A stretch of 64,000 nt of DNA from CAVSJR01 sp963728285 (GCA_963728285.1 CAVSJR010000002.1:62001-126000), one strand, 5' to 3'. Positions 28,523-37,999 are shown, numbered from the stretch's first letter. A program made the numbers and translations. The notes: generated by a model from the letters alone, not told the origin.

Positions 28523-29481
28523 GGCGTCGATCCTCCCGACCTGCCGTCGCCGTTCGCGCTCGATCTCAGGAGCTCGGCTCGCTCGGTCGCCCGCTGCATG
28601 ACCAGATCGGTGACCGCCGCGAGCGCCTGGTCGAAGTTGTAGTTGGGGATCACCGGGACCCCGTGGGAGAGCGCCTGGCTCTTGACGTACCGCTGGAGCC
28701 GGCGGATGTTCTCGAGGCCGTGAAGGTACCGTGTCGCGGGCCTCGCCGTCACGTCGGTTTGCCGTGCGGCGAAGTGGCTCAGGTGCACATCCTCGTCCTC
28801 CACGGCGATGATGACCGGAACGGCGAGGATCCGATCGCGCCTGGAGTCGAGGTCGACGAACCCGGGAACGATGTGGGCACCCTCCACGATCAGGTTGGTT
28901 CCCTCCATCGCCGCACGGTCGAGCATCGCCTCGATTCCGACCGAGACCGCCGCCGTCTGCTCTCTAAAACCAACGACGACGCGTTCTGATTCCCGAAGCG
29001 GCGGCTCGCGCAACGCGGTGTCGGCCTCGAACGAGGACGAGTGCAGCGTGGGCATCAGCTCCTTCGAAAACAACGCGCGCATGACCTCCCTGATCGCATC
29101 CGACGCCACGACTCGCACGATGCCGAGGCGCGCCGCCAGCTGCGTGGCGATCGTCGACTTGCCGACCCCGGTCGCGCCGCCGATCAGGACGACGAGCGGG
29201 ATATCGAGCGCCTCGACCTCCCTCCAGCGGAGGTAGTTCTTCGCATAGCGCTGGCCCGCAACGTCCTCGAGCACGCTGACGGCGACCTCCTCGAGCTCCG
29301 CGCTCGTGACCGCCTGCTCCGGACCGGCGCGAAGGCGGTCCTCGATCGCCTCCGCGACCTGGTACGCGCGGACCGGCGAGAGGCCCGTCACCATCACCTG
29401 CGAGGCCATGAGCCCCTTCGAATACGGCAGCCCCTGCTCCTTGTCGGAGATCAAGATCTGCTGCGTCTTCTCGGTCGTCAT
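28519..29481 (-). CDS. 2-phosphoglycerate kinase
   Basis: The 320-residue protein matches archaeal 2-phosphoglycerate kinase, which phosphorylates 2-phosphoglycerate to 2,3-diphosphoglycerate. An ATP-cone-like N-terminal domain (about residues 5-95, SDKEQGLPYSKGLMASQVM) precedes the kinase P-loop GGATGVGKST at 101-110 and ASDAIREVMRA. The end contains VPVIPNYNFDQAL. ATGA overlaps join it to the cyclic synthetase upstream and the transaldolase downstream. The pairing of this kinase with the synthetase is the basis for the proposed pathway; activity has not been shown for this protein. Confidence 0.85.
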   Translation of the reverse strand: MTTEKTQQILISDKEQGLPYSKGLMASQVMVTGLSPVRAYQVAEAIEDRLRAGPEQAVTSAELEEVAVSVLEDVAGQRYAKNYLRWREVEALDIPLVVLIGGATGVGKSTIATQLAARLGIVRVVASDAIREVMRALFSKELMPTLHSSSFEADTALREPPLRESERVVVGFREQTAAVSVGIEAMLDRAAMEGTNLIVEGAHIVPGFVDLDSRRDRILAVPVIIAVEDEDVHLSHFAARQTDVTARPATRYLHGLENIRRLQRYVKSQALSHGVPVIPNYNFDQALAAVTDLVMQRATERAELLRSSANGDGRSGGSTP

Positions 29482-30810
29482 CGCGCCCGTGCCCTCCGCA
29501 CGGCCAGCTCGATCGTCTGCTCGAACGCGCGGTCGAGGTCGTCGTCGCCCTCGGTCACGACGGGCCGGTTGTCCACGAACACCACCTCTGCGCCGCGGGC
29601 GATTGCGCGCTCGCACGCCACGTCGACCGCGGCCGCCTTGAGTTCGGTGAGCAGCACTTCGAAGTCCTGGGAGTCGTCCATGTCCTCCGCCAGCCCGGCC
29701 CGATCGGCCAGGCGTGCGCTCGATCCCACCACGAGGCATCCATGAATGGATTCGAGGTGTGCGACCTGCCTCGCGGCCGCGTCCCCCGGGGCCGTGGTGG
29801 TAAAGAACGCTCTGCGTCCCCGCACCTCGCCCAAAGGAACCGGTTGGAAGTCCGTCACGAGGAACCGGGCATCGCCACGGATCCGCTTGACGTGGGCTTT
29901 CAGGGCGGGAAGGCGGGAGAGCCCGTCACTGGAGCTCCCTGCCATTGTAAAGACCACGAGGTCCGATAGCAACAGTCGGAAGGGGCCCAGATAGCCTCCG
30001 AGGTATTCCGGCGGAACGGAGGCCGGGACCACGAGGACGCCGGCGTCCCACGGGATGGGCGGGATCGAGGCACCGCTCCCCTCCAGGATCACGATGCCCG
30101 GATCCCTCTGCACCGCGAGCTCCGCGGCCGCCCGCACGTTGCTCACGAACGGCGCTCCGGCCATGCCGCCTCCGGCCCGACGAGCGCCGATCGTGGTGAC
30201 CCCCGCGGTCAAGGCGTCCTCCAGGTAGTCGGAGGCCGCGTGCCGGCCCTCGCGGACGAGCCGGATCAGATGCTCGACCGTCACCGACCCCGCCTCGGCG
30301 ACCTGCGGCTCCGCCGGGCCCCCGCGGCCCATCGCGACCACGACCGGGTCGCGGCCCGCGGCGGCGGCGGCCCGGGCGAGCGCCGCGGAGATCGCGGTCT
30401 TCCCGGTTCGCTTGCCGGTGCCGATCACGGCGAGCGTCGGACGCGGGAGCGCCGGCCCATGGATGGGGGGATCGAACCGAAAGTCCGGGCCGAGGTAGAT
30501 GACGCCCCTCGCCAGCGCGACCGATGCGAGCTCCATCCGTTCCCGGTACCCGAGCACGGGCTCATCGGAGAGATCGAGCACGGCCTCGGGGCTCAGGTCC
30601 TCGATGGCGTCCGCGAGCGCCTGCGCCGCCGCGCCCTTCGCGGGAATGGTGGGCACGCCGAGGTCGGGGACGACGCCGCGGCTCGAGCTTCTCCACGCCG
30701 CCGACGAGGACCGCCGCGAGGACCTCGTGACCGACGCTCCGCGCCGTCTCGAGTCCCCAGCGCGTCACCGGCGGGTAGTGCTCGCCGTCGACGAGCACGA
30801 GCACCCTCAT
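29478..30810 (-). CDS. Cyclic 2,3-diphosphoglycerate synthetase; frameshift
   Basis: The protein of about 444 residues resembles cyclic 2,3-diphosphoglycerate synthetase of methanogens (about 460 residues), which closes 2,3-diphosphoglycerate to the cyclic pyrophosphate using ATP. The start MRVLVLVDGEHYPPVTRWGLE is followed, after a frame change near 30684, by VPTIPAKGAAAQALADAIED. The P-loop is GTGKRTGKT at about residues 131-139 and a GSGASIPP-type glycine segment lies in the middle. Length is 3n+1, so one surplus base explains the break. The stop overlaps the kinase start as ATGA. Confidence 0.82.
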
Positions 30811-30841
30811 GGACCCTCCCTCGTCCGGCGCCGGCTCCGGG

Positions 30842-31636
30842 TCACTCCGAGGCCGGTTGCGGCGTCGCCCGCTGAACGGGCGCCTCGATCTCGCGGTGAT
30901 GCTGGGCACCGGTGGAGAGCGAGAAGTGCGCGATCACGTTCCCCCCTCCGAAGGGGAAGCGACGCCAGATCTTGACCTCGTCCCCCTCGAACTCCAGCAC
31001 GTTGTACGCGGGCTTCGTGTAGCCACGCAGGCGAAGGGACGACACGGTGCCGGCGTTCGCGACGTAGAGGTTCTCGAGCCGCCAGACGTAGGGGACGTGC
31101 TTGTGGCCCGAGAGCACGACGTTCACCCCCGACTCGATCAGGACCTCGATGAGATCCCCCGCGTCGGCGACGACGCTCCGCTCACGGCCGGTGCCGGGAA
31201 CCGGCAGCAGGTGATGATGGAGGGCGAAGACCTTGAGGTCGGCGGGGACGGCGAACTGTTCGCGGATCCAGTCGTAGCGCTCGCGGCCGATCTGGCCCTC
31301 GTTCAGGTCGGGCTCGCTCGAGTCGGCCCCCACGATGCGGACGCCTTTCACGTCCGCCGTCCAGTGTCGCGGCCCGATCAGCTCCTCGAAGTGGAGGTAG
31401 CCGACGTTGCGAGCATCGTGGTTGCCGGTCACGGTGTAGACGGGAGCCTTGATGCGGTCGCTGTACGCGACCCAGTTCTTGTACTCCTGCCGGTATCCCT
31501 CGTTCGTGAGGTCGCCCGTGCAGACCACCGCGTCTGGGTCGAGCTCGTTCAGCTCGACGATCGCGCGGTTCATGAGGTTGGGGACGAAGTACGGCGATCC
31601 CACGTGCGGGTCCGAGATGTGCGCGATCGTGACCAT
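30842..31636 (-). CDS. Metallophosphoesterase (calcineurin-like)
   Basis: The 264-residue cytoplasmic enzyme has all five metallophosphoesterase motifs in order: DPH (9-11), GD in CTGDLTNEG, GNHDAR, the HHH segment in ALHHHLLP, and GHKH in LSGHKHV. This pattern fits class III cyclic nucleotide phosphodiesterase-like or other phosphodiesterases. It is the first gene of the operon, 31 bases ahead of the cyclic diphosphoglycerate synthetase. One reasonable idea is that it hydrolyses that cyclic product; a role on cAMP or another substrate is equally open. A -10 box lies 6 bases before the ATG, so the transcript is probably leaderless. Confidence 0.88.
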   Translation of the reverse strand: MVTIAHISDPHVGSPYFVPNLMNRAIVELNELDPDAVVCTGDLTNEGYRQEYKNWVAYSDRIKAPVYTVTGNHDARNVGYLHFEELIGPRHWTADVKGVRIVGADSSEPDLNEGQIGRERYDWIREQFAVPADLKVFALHHHLLPVPGTGRERSVVADAGDLIEVLIESGVNVVLSGHKHVPYVWRLENLYVANAGTVSSLRLRGYTKPAYNVLEFEGDEVKIWRRFPFGGGNVIAHFSLSTGAQHHREIEAPVQRATPQPASE

Positions 31637-31640
31637 GACC

Positions 31641-32474
31641 TCAGTCTATCCGTGCGCCTGCCCTGGGCGCCTCGGAGGAACGACCGTCGTCGGTCGACGC
31701 GGGGGACCGCCCCGCGCGGTAGCCCGCGCGCATGCCCCCGTCGACGAGGAGCGTGATCCCGTTCACGAACGTCGCGTCGGGGCCGGCGAGGTAGACCGCG
31801 GCGCCGGCGACATCGGCCGCCCGGCCGATCCGCCCGACGGGAGGGACGAACCACTCCGCGGGATCCTCCTGGCCGTCCTCCTGCCCGGGCGGGGCCATGT
31901 GGCGCATGCCCGGCTCGATGTCGCCCGGACAGATGGCGTTCGACCGTACGCCGTGCGGTGCACATTCGAGCGCCAGCATGTTGGACAGCATCGTCACGGC
32001 GGCCTTCGAGATTGAGTACACGCCGATCTCGTGCTCCCCGAGCACCCCGGCGTCGGAGGACATGTGGATCATGCATCCCCCTCGTTCCCGAAGGCTCTCG
32101 AACGCCTCTCGCGCATAGAGGTAGGGCCCTCGGACGTTCACGCCCATGACCCTGTCGAAGTCCTCGACCGGCGTGTCGAGCACCGTCGCGGCCACGCCGA
32201 TCCCGGCGTTGTTGACGAGCACGTCGAGCCCGCCGAGCACCTCGACGGCGCGCTCGACGGAACGGCGGACGTCGGCGGCGTTCGCGGCGTCCGCCGCGAC
32301 GAACCACGCCTCCCCCCCGTCGCGGAGTCGTCGCTGTGCCGCGTCACCGATCGCGGCGTCCCTCCCGGTGATCACGACGCGGGCTCCCTCGAGCAGGTAG
32401 CGCTCGGCGATCGCGAGCCCGAGGCCCGTCGTGCCGCCCGTGATCAGCGCGGTCCTGTCCTGCAGTCGTCCCAT
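31641..32474 (-). CDS. Short-chain dehydrogenase/reductase
   Basis: The 277-residue cytoplasmic oxidoreductase has the cofactor motif TGGTTGLG, LVNNAG, and the catalytic YSISK (Tyr-x3-Lys) preceded by a Ser in MSSDAG. C-terminal GRIGRAADVAGAAVYLAGPDATFVNGITLLVDGG is typical of classical SDRs that form tetramers. An Asp/Arg pattern for NAD versus NADP preference was not resolved (GRDAA after strand 2 suggests NADP). Start is ATG 32474 with GAGG close upstream. Substrate is unknown. It precedes the phosphoesterase and may be in the same transcript. Confidence 0.88.
   Translation of the reverse strand: MGRLQDRTALITGGTTGLGLAIAERYLLEGARVVITGRDAAIGDAAQRRLRDGGEAWFVAADAANAADVRRSVERAVEVLGGLDVLVNNAGIGVAATVLDTPVEDFDRVMGVNVRGPYLYAREAFESLRERGGCMIHMSSDAGVLGEHEIGVYSISKAAVTMLSNMLALECAPHGVRSNAICPGDIEPGMRHMAPPGQEDGQEDPAEWFVPPVGRIGRAADVAGAAVYLAGPDATFVNGITLLVDGGMRAGYRAGRSPASTDDGRSSEAPRAGARID
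31643..31648 (-). promoter_or_regulatory. Probable -10 box for a leaderless phosphoesterase-cDPG-tal-rho transcript
   Basis: TAGACT on the minus strand ends 6 bases before the phosphoesterase ATG, and no ribosome binding site is present. It overlaps the last codons of the SDR gene. It is the only likely promoter found ahead of the cDPG operon. Confidence 0.5.
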
Positions 32475-32552
32475 CGCCCTCGATTCGGCCCCGCTCACGA
32501 TTCGCCCGATCCACGCGGAGGTGCGTCGCTCGCTGTGGCACGATACGCCCCC

Positions 32553-33724
32553 GTGGCCCTCATCGACGTGATCCTGCTCGCCCTCCTGGTGCTCGCTGCC
32601 ACCCTCGGATACCGGCGCGGCGCGATCCTGCAGCTGTTCACCTACGGGGGGCTGCTGATCGGCATCGTGATCGGCGCGCTGCTCGCGCCGATCACCGCCG
32701 GAGCCGCCGAGGACCCGGGGGCGCAGGCCGCCATCGCCGTTGCAACGCTGCTCATTCCCGCCGGCATCGGCGACCTCGCCGGCTGGCTGATCGGCGGCCG
32801 CCTCCGGGCGAGGGCACGAGGGACACGGCTCGGGCCCGTGGACGCGGCGGGCGGCTCGCTCGTCGGGCTGACGGCCACCGTGCTCGTGATCTGGCTCGTG
32901 TCGTTCAGCCTCGCGAACGGGCCGATCGTCCTCGTGGCGGACCAGATCCAACGCTCCGCCGTCGTCCGAGGCCTCGACGCCACCTTGCCCGAGCCGCCGT
33001 CGATCCTCGCCGAGGTGCGGCGATTCTTCAACGTCGTCGGGTTCCCCGACGTCTTCGCCGGCGTTCCGCCCGTGCCCGCCGCCCCCGTCGAGGCGCCCAG
33101 CGAATCCACCGCGAACCGGGCGTTTCGCGCGGCCGAGGCAGAGCACGGTCCGCGTCGTCGGCGAGGCCTGCGGGCGGATCCAGCAGGGCAGCGGGTTCGT
33201 CGCCGGCGACGGGCTCGTCGTCACCAACGCGCACGTGATCGCGGGGGAGCGCTCCCCCGCGATCGAGTTCGGACAGCGATCGCTGGACGCCACGGCGGTC
33301 GTGTTCGACCCACGGCTGGACATCGCGATCCTGCGTGTGAGCGAGATGCCCGGCCCGGTGCTGCGCCTCGCCGACCGCGTCGTGCCCCGGGGAAGCGGCG
33401 GCGCCGTCGTCGGCTATCCGGGCGGCCAGCGCGCTCACCGGCTCGACGGCCGCCGTGCGAAGCTCGATCGAGGCGACGAGCCGCGACATCTACGGGCACG
33501 GCCGGGTCGATCGGCGACTCTACGAGCTGCAGACGTCGGTCGTCCCGGGCAACTCCGGGGGTCCGTTCGTGCTGACCGACGGCGAGGTCGCCGGGGTGGT
33601 GGTGTCCGCGTCGACGTCCAACCCGAAGCTCGGCTACGCCATCGCCTCGACCGAGGTGCGACCCCTCGTGGAACGCGCCCTCACGCGCTCGTCCGCGGTC
33701 GCGACGGGCGCCTGTCCGCGCTGA
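32553..33724 (+). CDS. MarP-like membrane-anchored trypsin-family serine protease (CvpA domain plus protease); two frameshifts
   Basis: A CvpA-like N-terminus of four helices (DVILLALLVLAATLGYRRG onward, residues 1-120) is followed by a trypsin-fold protease with His in VTNAHVIAG, Asp in RLDIAILRV and Ser in PGNSGGPF. This architecture is that of MarP, the periplasmic protease for acid resistance in mycobacteria. The catalytic parts are in different frames: one shift near 33141 before STVRVVGEACGRI and one near 33428 before ALTGSTAAVRSSIEA. Both are explained by one surplus base each, and length is 3n+2. The start is GTG 32553. If errors are corrected the protein is about 390 residues. Confidence 0.8.
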
Positions 33725-33734
33725 CTCCTCGCGA

Positions 33735-35930
33735 TCACTCCTCCATCACGACGCGAACATCGCCGTCGCGGGAGAGCATCGAGAACGAGGTGATCTCGCC
33801 CTCGCGGCGGAACACGAGCGAGATGTGGCTCCTGCCGACCTGCATGTTGCGAAGCTCCACGGTGTTCAGCCACGTGGGCAGGTGCGGCTGGTTGACGGTG
33901 AGCAGGTTGAGGTCGGCCCTGGACGAGATCCCGAGCATGGCTTGCAGCATGAGGAACGGCGAGCCGGCCGCCCATGCCTGCGGGGAGCACGCGACGGGGT
34001 AGCTCACCGGACGGTTCGGGGTGCGCCGCGTGAACCCGCAGAAGAGCTCGGGGAGCCGCAGGTAGTCGGCGTGGATGGCCGCATCGAACAGGGCGGTCGC
34101 GACCCGGTTCGCCGAACGGGCGTAGCCGTAGCGCTTCAGTCCGGCCGCGATCAGCGCGTTGTCGTGCGGCCAGACGGAGCCGTTGTGATAGCTCATCGGG
34201 TTGTAGGCGGCGGCCGCCTTGCTCATCGTGCGGATGCCCCACCCGGAGAACATGTCCGGGGCGAGCAGGCGCTTCGCGACCTGCGCGGCCTTCTCGGTGT
34301 CGACGAGATCGCAATAGAGCACGTGCCCCGGATTCGAGACGATGGTGCGGACCTGGCGCTTGTCGGCGTCGAGCGCCCCCGCGAAGTACTTCTCGTCCTC
34401 CATCCAGAACGCCTCGTTGAACCGCTTTCGGAGCTCGTGGGCCGAGGCGCGCAGCCACTCGGCCTTGCGCTCGTCGCCGAGGGCCGTGTAGACGTCGGCC
34501 ATTCGCATCTTGGCCAGGTAGACGTATCCCTGCACCTCCGACAGCGCGATCGGGGGCTCCGCCAGCCGGCCGTCGGCGTGCACGACCGAGTCGAAGGAGT
34601 CCTTCCATCCCTGATTGCGGATGCCGCGCGCCGAGCGCGTCTTGTACTCCACGAATCCGTCCCCGTCCAGGTCCCCGAATTCGTCGATCCAGTTGAGCGC
34701 CGCCTCCGCCGCCGGGAGGAGCTTTCGCGCGAACTCGACGTCCCCCGTCCAGCGAAGATGCTGCCCGTACACGATCAGGAACAAGGGGGTCGAGTCGATC
34801 GAGCCGTAGTACGGCGTGTGGGGCACCATCCCGGCGCCGGCCATCTCGCCGCGCCGGACCTCGTGCAGGATCTTCCCCGGCTCCTCGTCGCGCCAGTCGT
34901 TGATGACCGTGCCCTGCAGCGACGCGAGCCGTTCGAGCGCCAGCCTGGCCGGCCTCGGGTTCACCATCAGGAGCTGGTGCGCCGCGATGAGGGCGTCACG
35001 CCCGAAGAGCGTGACGTACCACGGGATCCCGGCCGCGAGGATGCCGCCCTGCGGCGTCTGCGTGTAGAGGGCGCGGAGGTCGCGGAGGCTTCGGTCGAGG
35101 AGCTGGTCGAACACCTCGTTGTCCGTGACGATCTGCGTCGACTCGCGCTCCCAGTCCTCGTAGGAGCGCCGAAGCTCGTGCACGGCGACGTCGAACTCCA
35201 TCGGCGGGGGGACGTCGTCGCCGACGATGGGCTCCACCGTCATGCCGATCAGCTTCGTCTGATAGGGGCCGAGGTGAAGCCGGAAGGTGACCGTGACGAC
35301 CTCGTCGTCGACGTCGACGCGATCCGGCTCCGACGCGAACGCGATCCGCGTGACGCGGTAGATGTCGTCGCGACCGATGTAGCCGAACTCGATCGTTCCA
35401 TCGTCGCCGATCCGAGGGTCCTCGATGTCCCCCTCGCCGTCCCGCGCCATCCCGCGAACCTCGAAGATGTCGGCGAAGTCTGCGCCGAAGGAGAACTCGA
35501 GGTCGAGCGAGACCGCGTGCGCGTTGTAGTTCTTCACGCGCACGCGCTCGAACAGGCGGCCGTTGATCGCGCGGATACGGCGAATGTTGAGCGACTGCTG
35601 CGCGACGGCGACCTCCTCCCCCTCGTACAGGTTCGGGTTCGTGAGGTCGACGTAGGCCATGTAGCCGCGCTCGGACGAGGACGACAACAGGACGGGGTCG
35701 CGCCCCGAGATGGTCATCCGAAAGTGCGACAGGAACCGGGTGTCCCGCGAGTACAGGCCGAGGCCGTAGTCCCCTCCGTGGTCGAGGTTGCCCTCGAGGT
35801 CACAGTAGAGAAAGGTGTCGCCCTCTTTGACCGCCAGCGTCTTGCTGGCGAGGTCCGTGACGACGATGGGAGCCGCGCCCTTGACTGGATGGCGCTCGCG
35901 CTCGGCCTGGGGGTTGGGTTCTGCGCTCAT
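33735..35930 (-). CDS. Glycogen debranching N-terminal domain / GH-fold alpha-glucan enzyme
   Basis: The 731-residue protein has an N-terminal beta-rich glycogen-debranching domain (GDTFLYCDLEGNLDHGGDYGLGLYSRDTRF) and a C-terminal (alpha/alpha)6 barrel with WYVTLFGRDALIAA, VPHTPYYGSIDSTPLF and NGSVWPHDNALIA. Members act on alpha-1,6 linkages or related glucans in storage glycogen. It lacks the long amylase domain of eukaryotic debranching enzymes. The 35930 ATG has a promoter about 50 bases upstream. It lies tail to tail with the protease gene and is not linked to other glycogen genes in the window. Confidence 0.82.
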   Translation of the reverse strand: MSAEPNPQAERERHPVKGAAPIVVTDLASKTLAVKEGDTFLYCDLEGNLDHGGDYGLGLYSRDTRFLSHFRMTISGRDPVLLSSSSERGYMAYVDLTNPNLYEGEEVAVAQQSLNIRRIRAINGRLFERVRVKNYNAHAVSLDLEFSFGADFADIFEVRGMARDGEGDIEDPRIGDDGTIEFGYIGRDDIYRVTRIAFASEPDRVDVDDEVVTVTFRLHLGPYQTKLIGMTVEPIVGDDVPPPMEFDVAVHELRRSYEDWERESTQIVTDNEVFDQLLDRSLRDLRALYTQTPQGGILAAGIPWYVTLFGRDALIAAHQLLMVNPRPARLALERLASLQGTVINDWRDEEPGKILHEVRRGEMAGAGMVPHTPYYGSIDSTPLFLIVYGQHLRWTGDVEFARKLLPAAEAALNWIDEFGDLDGDGFVEYKTRSARGIRNQGWKDSFDSVVHADGRLAEPPIALSEVQGYVYLAKMRMADVYTALGDERKAEWLRASAHELRKRFNEAFWMEDEKYFAGALDADKRQVRTIVSNPGHVLYCDLVDTEKAAQVAKRLLAPDMFSGWGIRTMSKAAAAYNPMSYHNGSVWPHDNALIAAGLKRYGYARSANRVATALFDAAIHADYLRLPELFCGFTRRTPNRPVSYPVACSPQAWAAGSPFLMLQAMLGISSRADLNLLTVNQPHLPTWLNTVELRNMQVGRSHISLVFRREGEITSFSMLSRDGDVRVVMEE

Positions 35931-35982
35931 GGAGGCGACACATAGGGGCGCCGTCCGTCACCGATCACGCAGCGCCTCGTGA

Positions 35983-36011
35983 AGTCTAGATACGCTCTCC
36001 GTCGCATACAA
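35983..36011 (-). promoter_or_regulatory. Probable promoter of the debranching-type gene
   Basis: TTGTAT (36011-36006) and TAGACT (35988-35983) on the minus strand are 17 bases apart. The predicted leader is about 45 bases. Confidence 0.55.
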
Positions 36012-36048
36012 CGACCATCGGCCGGTGATCGAGCCCGCATGAGTCCCT

Positions 36049-36918
36049 TCAGCCCTCCAGGATCTCGACGCCGATTCTCCGCGGCGCAACGCGAATCAAC
36101 CGCCATCCTTCCCCGGGATCCGCCACCTCATGCCCCTCCGTCTCGAAGGCGAGCAGCGTAGGACCCGCCCCCGACACGCACACCGGCACGGATGCCGCGC
36201 GGAGCTCCTGGAACAGGGCCCGGACGGGGGGAACGAGGGCCAAACGGACCGCCTGGTGGAGCCGATCGTCGAGGGCGTCCGGCAGCAGCGCCGGCTCCTG
36301 GGTGAAGGCGACCACGGACATCGCCGTCGCGCCGACCTGACGAACGGCGTCGTCGAACGGGACGCTCGACGGCAGCGCGGCCCGAGCGTCGGCCGTCGAG
36401 AGGCGAACATCGCGGGGGATGAGCAGGACGGGCCTGAGGCTCGGATGCGGATCGAGTCGCCGATGGCGCCCTCCGCTCGCGATCGTGAAGCCTCCGAACA
36501 CCGCGGCGGCGGCGTTGTCCGGGTGGCCCTCCATGTCACGAGCCAGATCGAACCACGTTGCACGGTCGCGAAGGCCATCGGCGTCGAGCATGCGGGCGGC
36601 CGCCGCGATCCCGGCGACGGTCGCCGCCGAGGAGGAGCCGAGGCCTCGCTGCAGCGGGATGCGATTGATGCCGTGGAGTCGAAACGGCGGGAGCGCACGC
36701 CCATCGGCCGCGGACGCCTGCGCGAATCGGATCGCGCGGCTGATCATGTCCGAGCCGTCGGTGGGCAGCTCGTCCGCGCCCTCCCCCTCCCAGGTGACGC
36801 CGGGTTCGGCCCCGGTATCGACGGCGAGCTCGTTGCACAGCTCGAGCGCCAATCCGAAGCAGTCGAAGCCCGGCCCGAGGTTGGCGGCCGTCGCGGGGAC
36901 GCGAACGGTGAACCTCAC
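36049..36918 (-). CDS. thrB: Homoserine kinase ThrB
   Basis: ThrB phosphorylates homoserine for threonine synthesis. The 289-residue GHMP kinase has PATAANLGPGFD at the N-terminus, the phosphate loop PLQRGLGSSSAA and a C-terminal GAGPTLLAFE strand. The GTG at 36918 was chosen for a GAGG 5-6 bases upstream; GTG 36924 is the other option. It ends the lysine/threonine gene group. Confidence 0.95.
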   Translation of the reverse strand: MRFTVRVPATAANLGPGFDCFGLALELCNELAVDTGAEPGVTWEGEGADELPTDGSDMISRAIRFAQASAADGRALPPFRLHGINRIPLQRGLGSSSAATVAGIAAAARMLDADGLRDRATWFDLARDMEGHPDNAAAAVFGGFTIASGGRHRRLDPHPSLRPVLLIPRDVRLSTADARAALPSSVPFDDAVRQVGATAMSVVAFTQEPALLPDALDDRLHQAVRLALVPPVRALFQELRAASVPVCVSGAGPTLLAFETEGHEVADPGEGWRLIRVAPRRIGVEILEG

Positions 36919-36934
36919 GGGCACCTCGCTCGTC

Positions 36935-37999
36935 TCACAGCTCGAGCTCGGCGGCGACCGCGACCGGGTCGGCCGGCACGGTCGGCGGGTGGCCCGCCCC
37001 CTGGATCGCCCACTCCTGATCCTTCAGCCCGTGGCCCGTCAGCACGCAGACGACCGTCGCTCCTCGCGCGAGCCGATCCTCGGAGGCCAGGTGCAGCAAT
37101 CCCGCGACCGATGCCGCCGACGCCGGCTCGACGAACAGGCCCTCCCGCGCGACGCGCCGGTACGCGGACAGGATCTCGCGGTCGGTGACCGATCGGATGG
37201 CGCCCTCGGATTCGGTGGCCGCCGCGACGGCCTTCTCCCACGAGGCCGGGTTCCCGATGCGGATCGCCGTCGCGATCGTCTGCGGGTCGGCGACCGGACG
37301 CCCCGAGACGATCGGCGCGGCCCCGCTCGCCTGGAACCCGAAGAGCGCGGGAGGCTCGCTGATCGTGCCGTCGTCGAGATATTCCCGGTAGCCCATCCAA
37401 TGGCTCGAGATGTTGCCGGCGTTTCCGACGGGAACGAGATGGAGATCGGGAGCACGGCCGAGCGCGTCGCAGATCTCGAACGCGCAGGTCTTCTGGCCCT
37501 GCAGCCGGTAGGGGTTCACCGAGTTGACGAGCGTGACGGGATAGCGCTCGGACAGCGCCTTCGCGAGCTCGAGCGATGCGTCGAAGTTGCCGTCGACCTC
37601 GAGGACGCGGGCCCCGTGCACGAGCGTCTGTGCCATCTTGCCGAGCGCCACCTTCCCCTTCGGCACGAGGACCGCGCACGTCATCTGCGCCTTGGCGGCG
37701 TAGGCGGCCGCCGATGCGCTCGTGTTGCCGGTCGAGGCGCAGACGACGGCCTTGGATCCCTCCTCGACGGCCTTCGAGATGGCGAGCGTCATGCCGCGAT
37801 CCTTGAAGGAGCCCGTGGGGTTGGACCCCTCGTACTTCAGGAACACCTCGGAGCCCGTCTCGTCCGACAGGGACGCCGACCGGACGAGCGGCGTGCCGCC
37901 CTCCCGAAGGGTGACGATGGGCGTCGAGTCACCGACCGGCAGCCGTTCGCGGTACTCCTCGATCACGCCCCGCCACAGATGGGCGCCGGCCGGGCTCAC
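36935..37999 (-). CDS. thrC: Threonine synthase ThrC
   Basis: ThrC converts O-phosphohomoserine to threonine. The 354-residue PLP enzyme has the Schiff-base Lys66 in NPTGSFKDRGM, VCASTGNTSAS and the phosphate-binding GNAGNISS. The GTG 37999 overlaps the hom stop as GTGA. The length matches the short bacterial class rather than the long E. coli class. Confidence 0.96.
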   Translation of the reverse strand: MSPAGAHLWRGVIEEYRERLPVGDSTPIVTLREGGTPLVRSASLSDETGSEVFLKYEGSNPTGSFKDRGMTLAISKAVEEGSKAVVCASTGNTSASAAAYAAKAQMTCAVLVPKGKVALGKMAQTLVHGARVLEVDGNFDASLELAKALSERYPVTLVNSVNPYRLQGQKTCAFEICDALGRAPDLHLVPVGNAGNISSHWMGYREYLDDGTISEPPALFGFQASGAAPIVSGRPVADPQTIATAIRIGNPASWEKAVAAATESEGAIRSVTDREILSAYRRVAREGLFVEPASAASVAGLLHLASEDRLARGATVVCVLTGHGLKDQEWAIQGAGHPPTVPADPVAVAAELEL

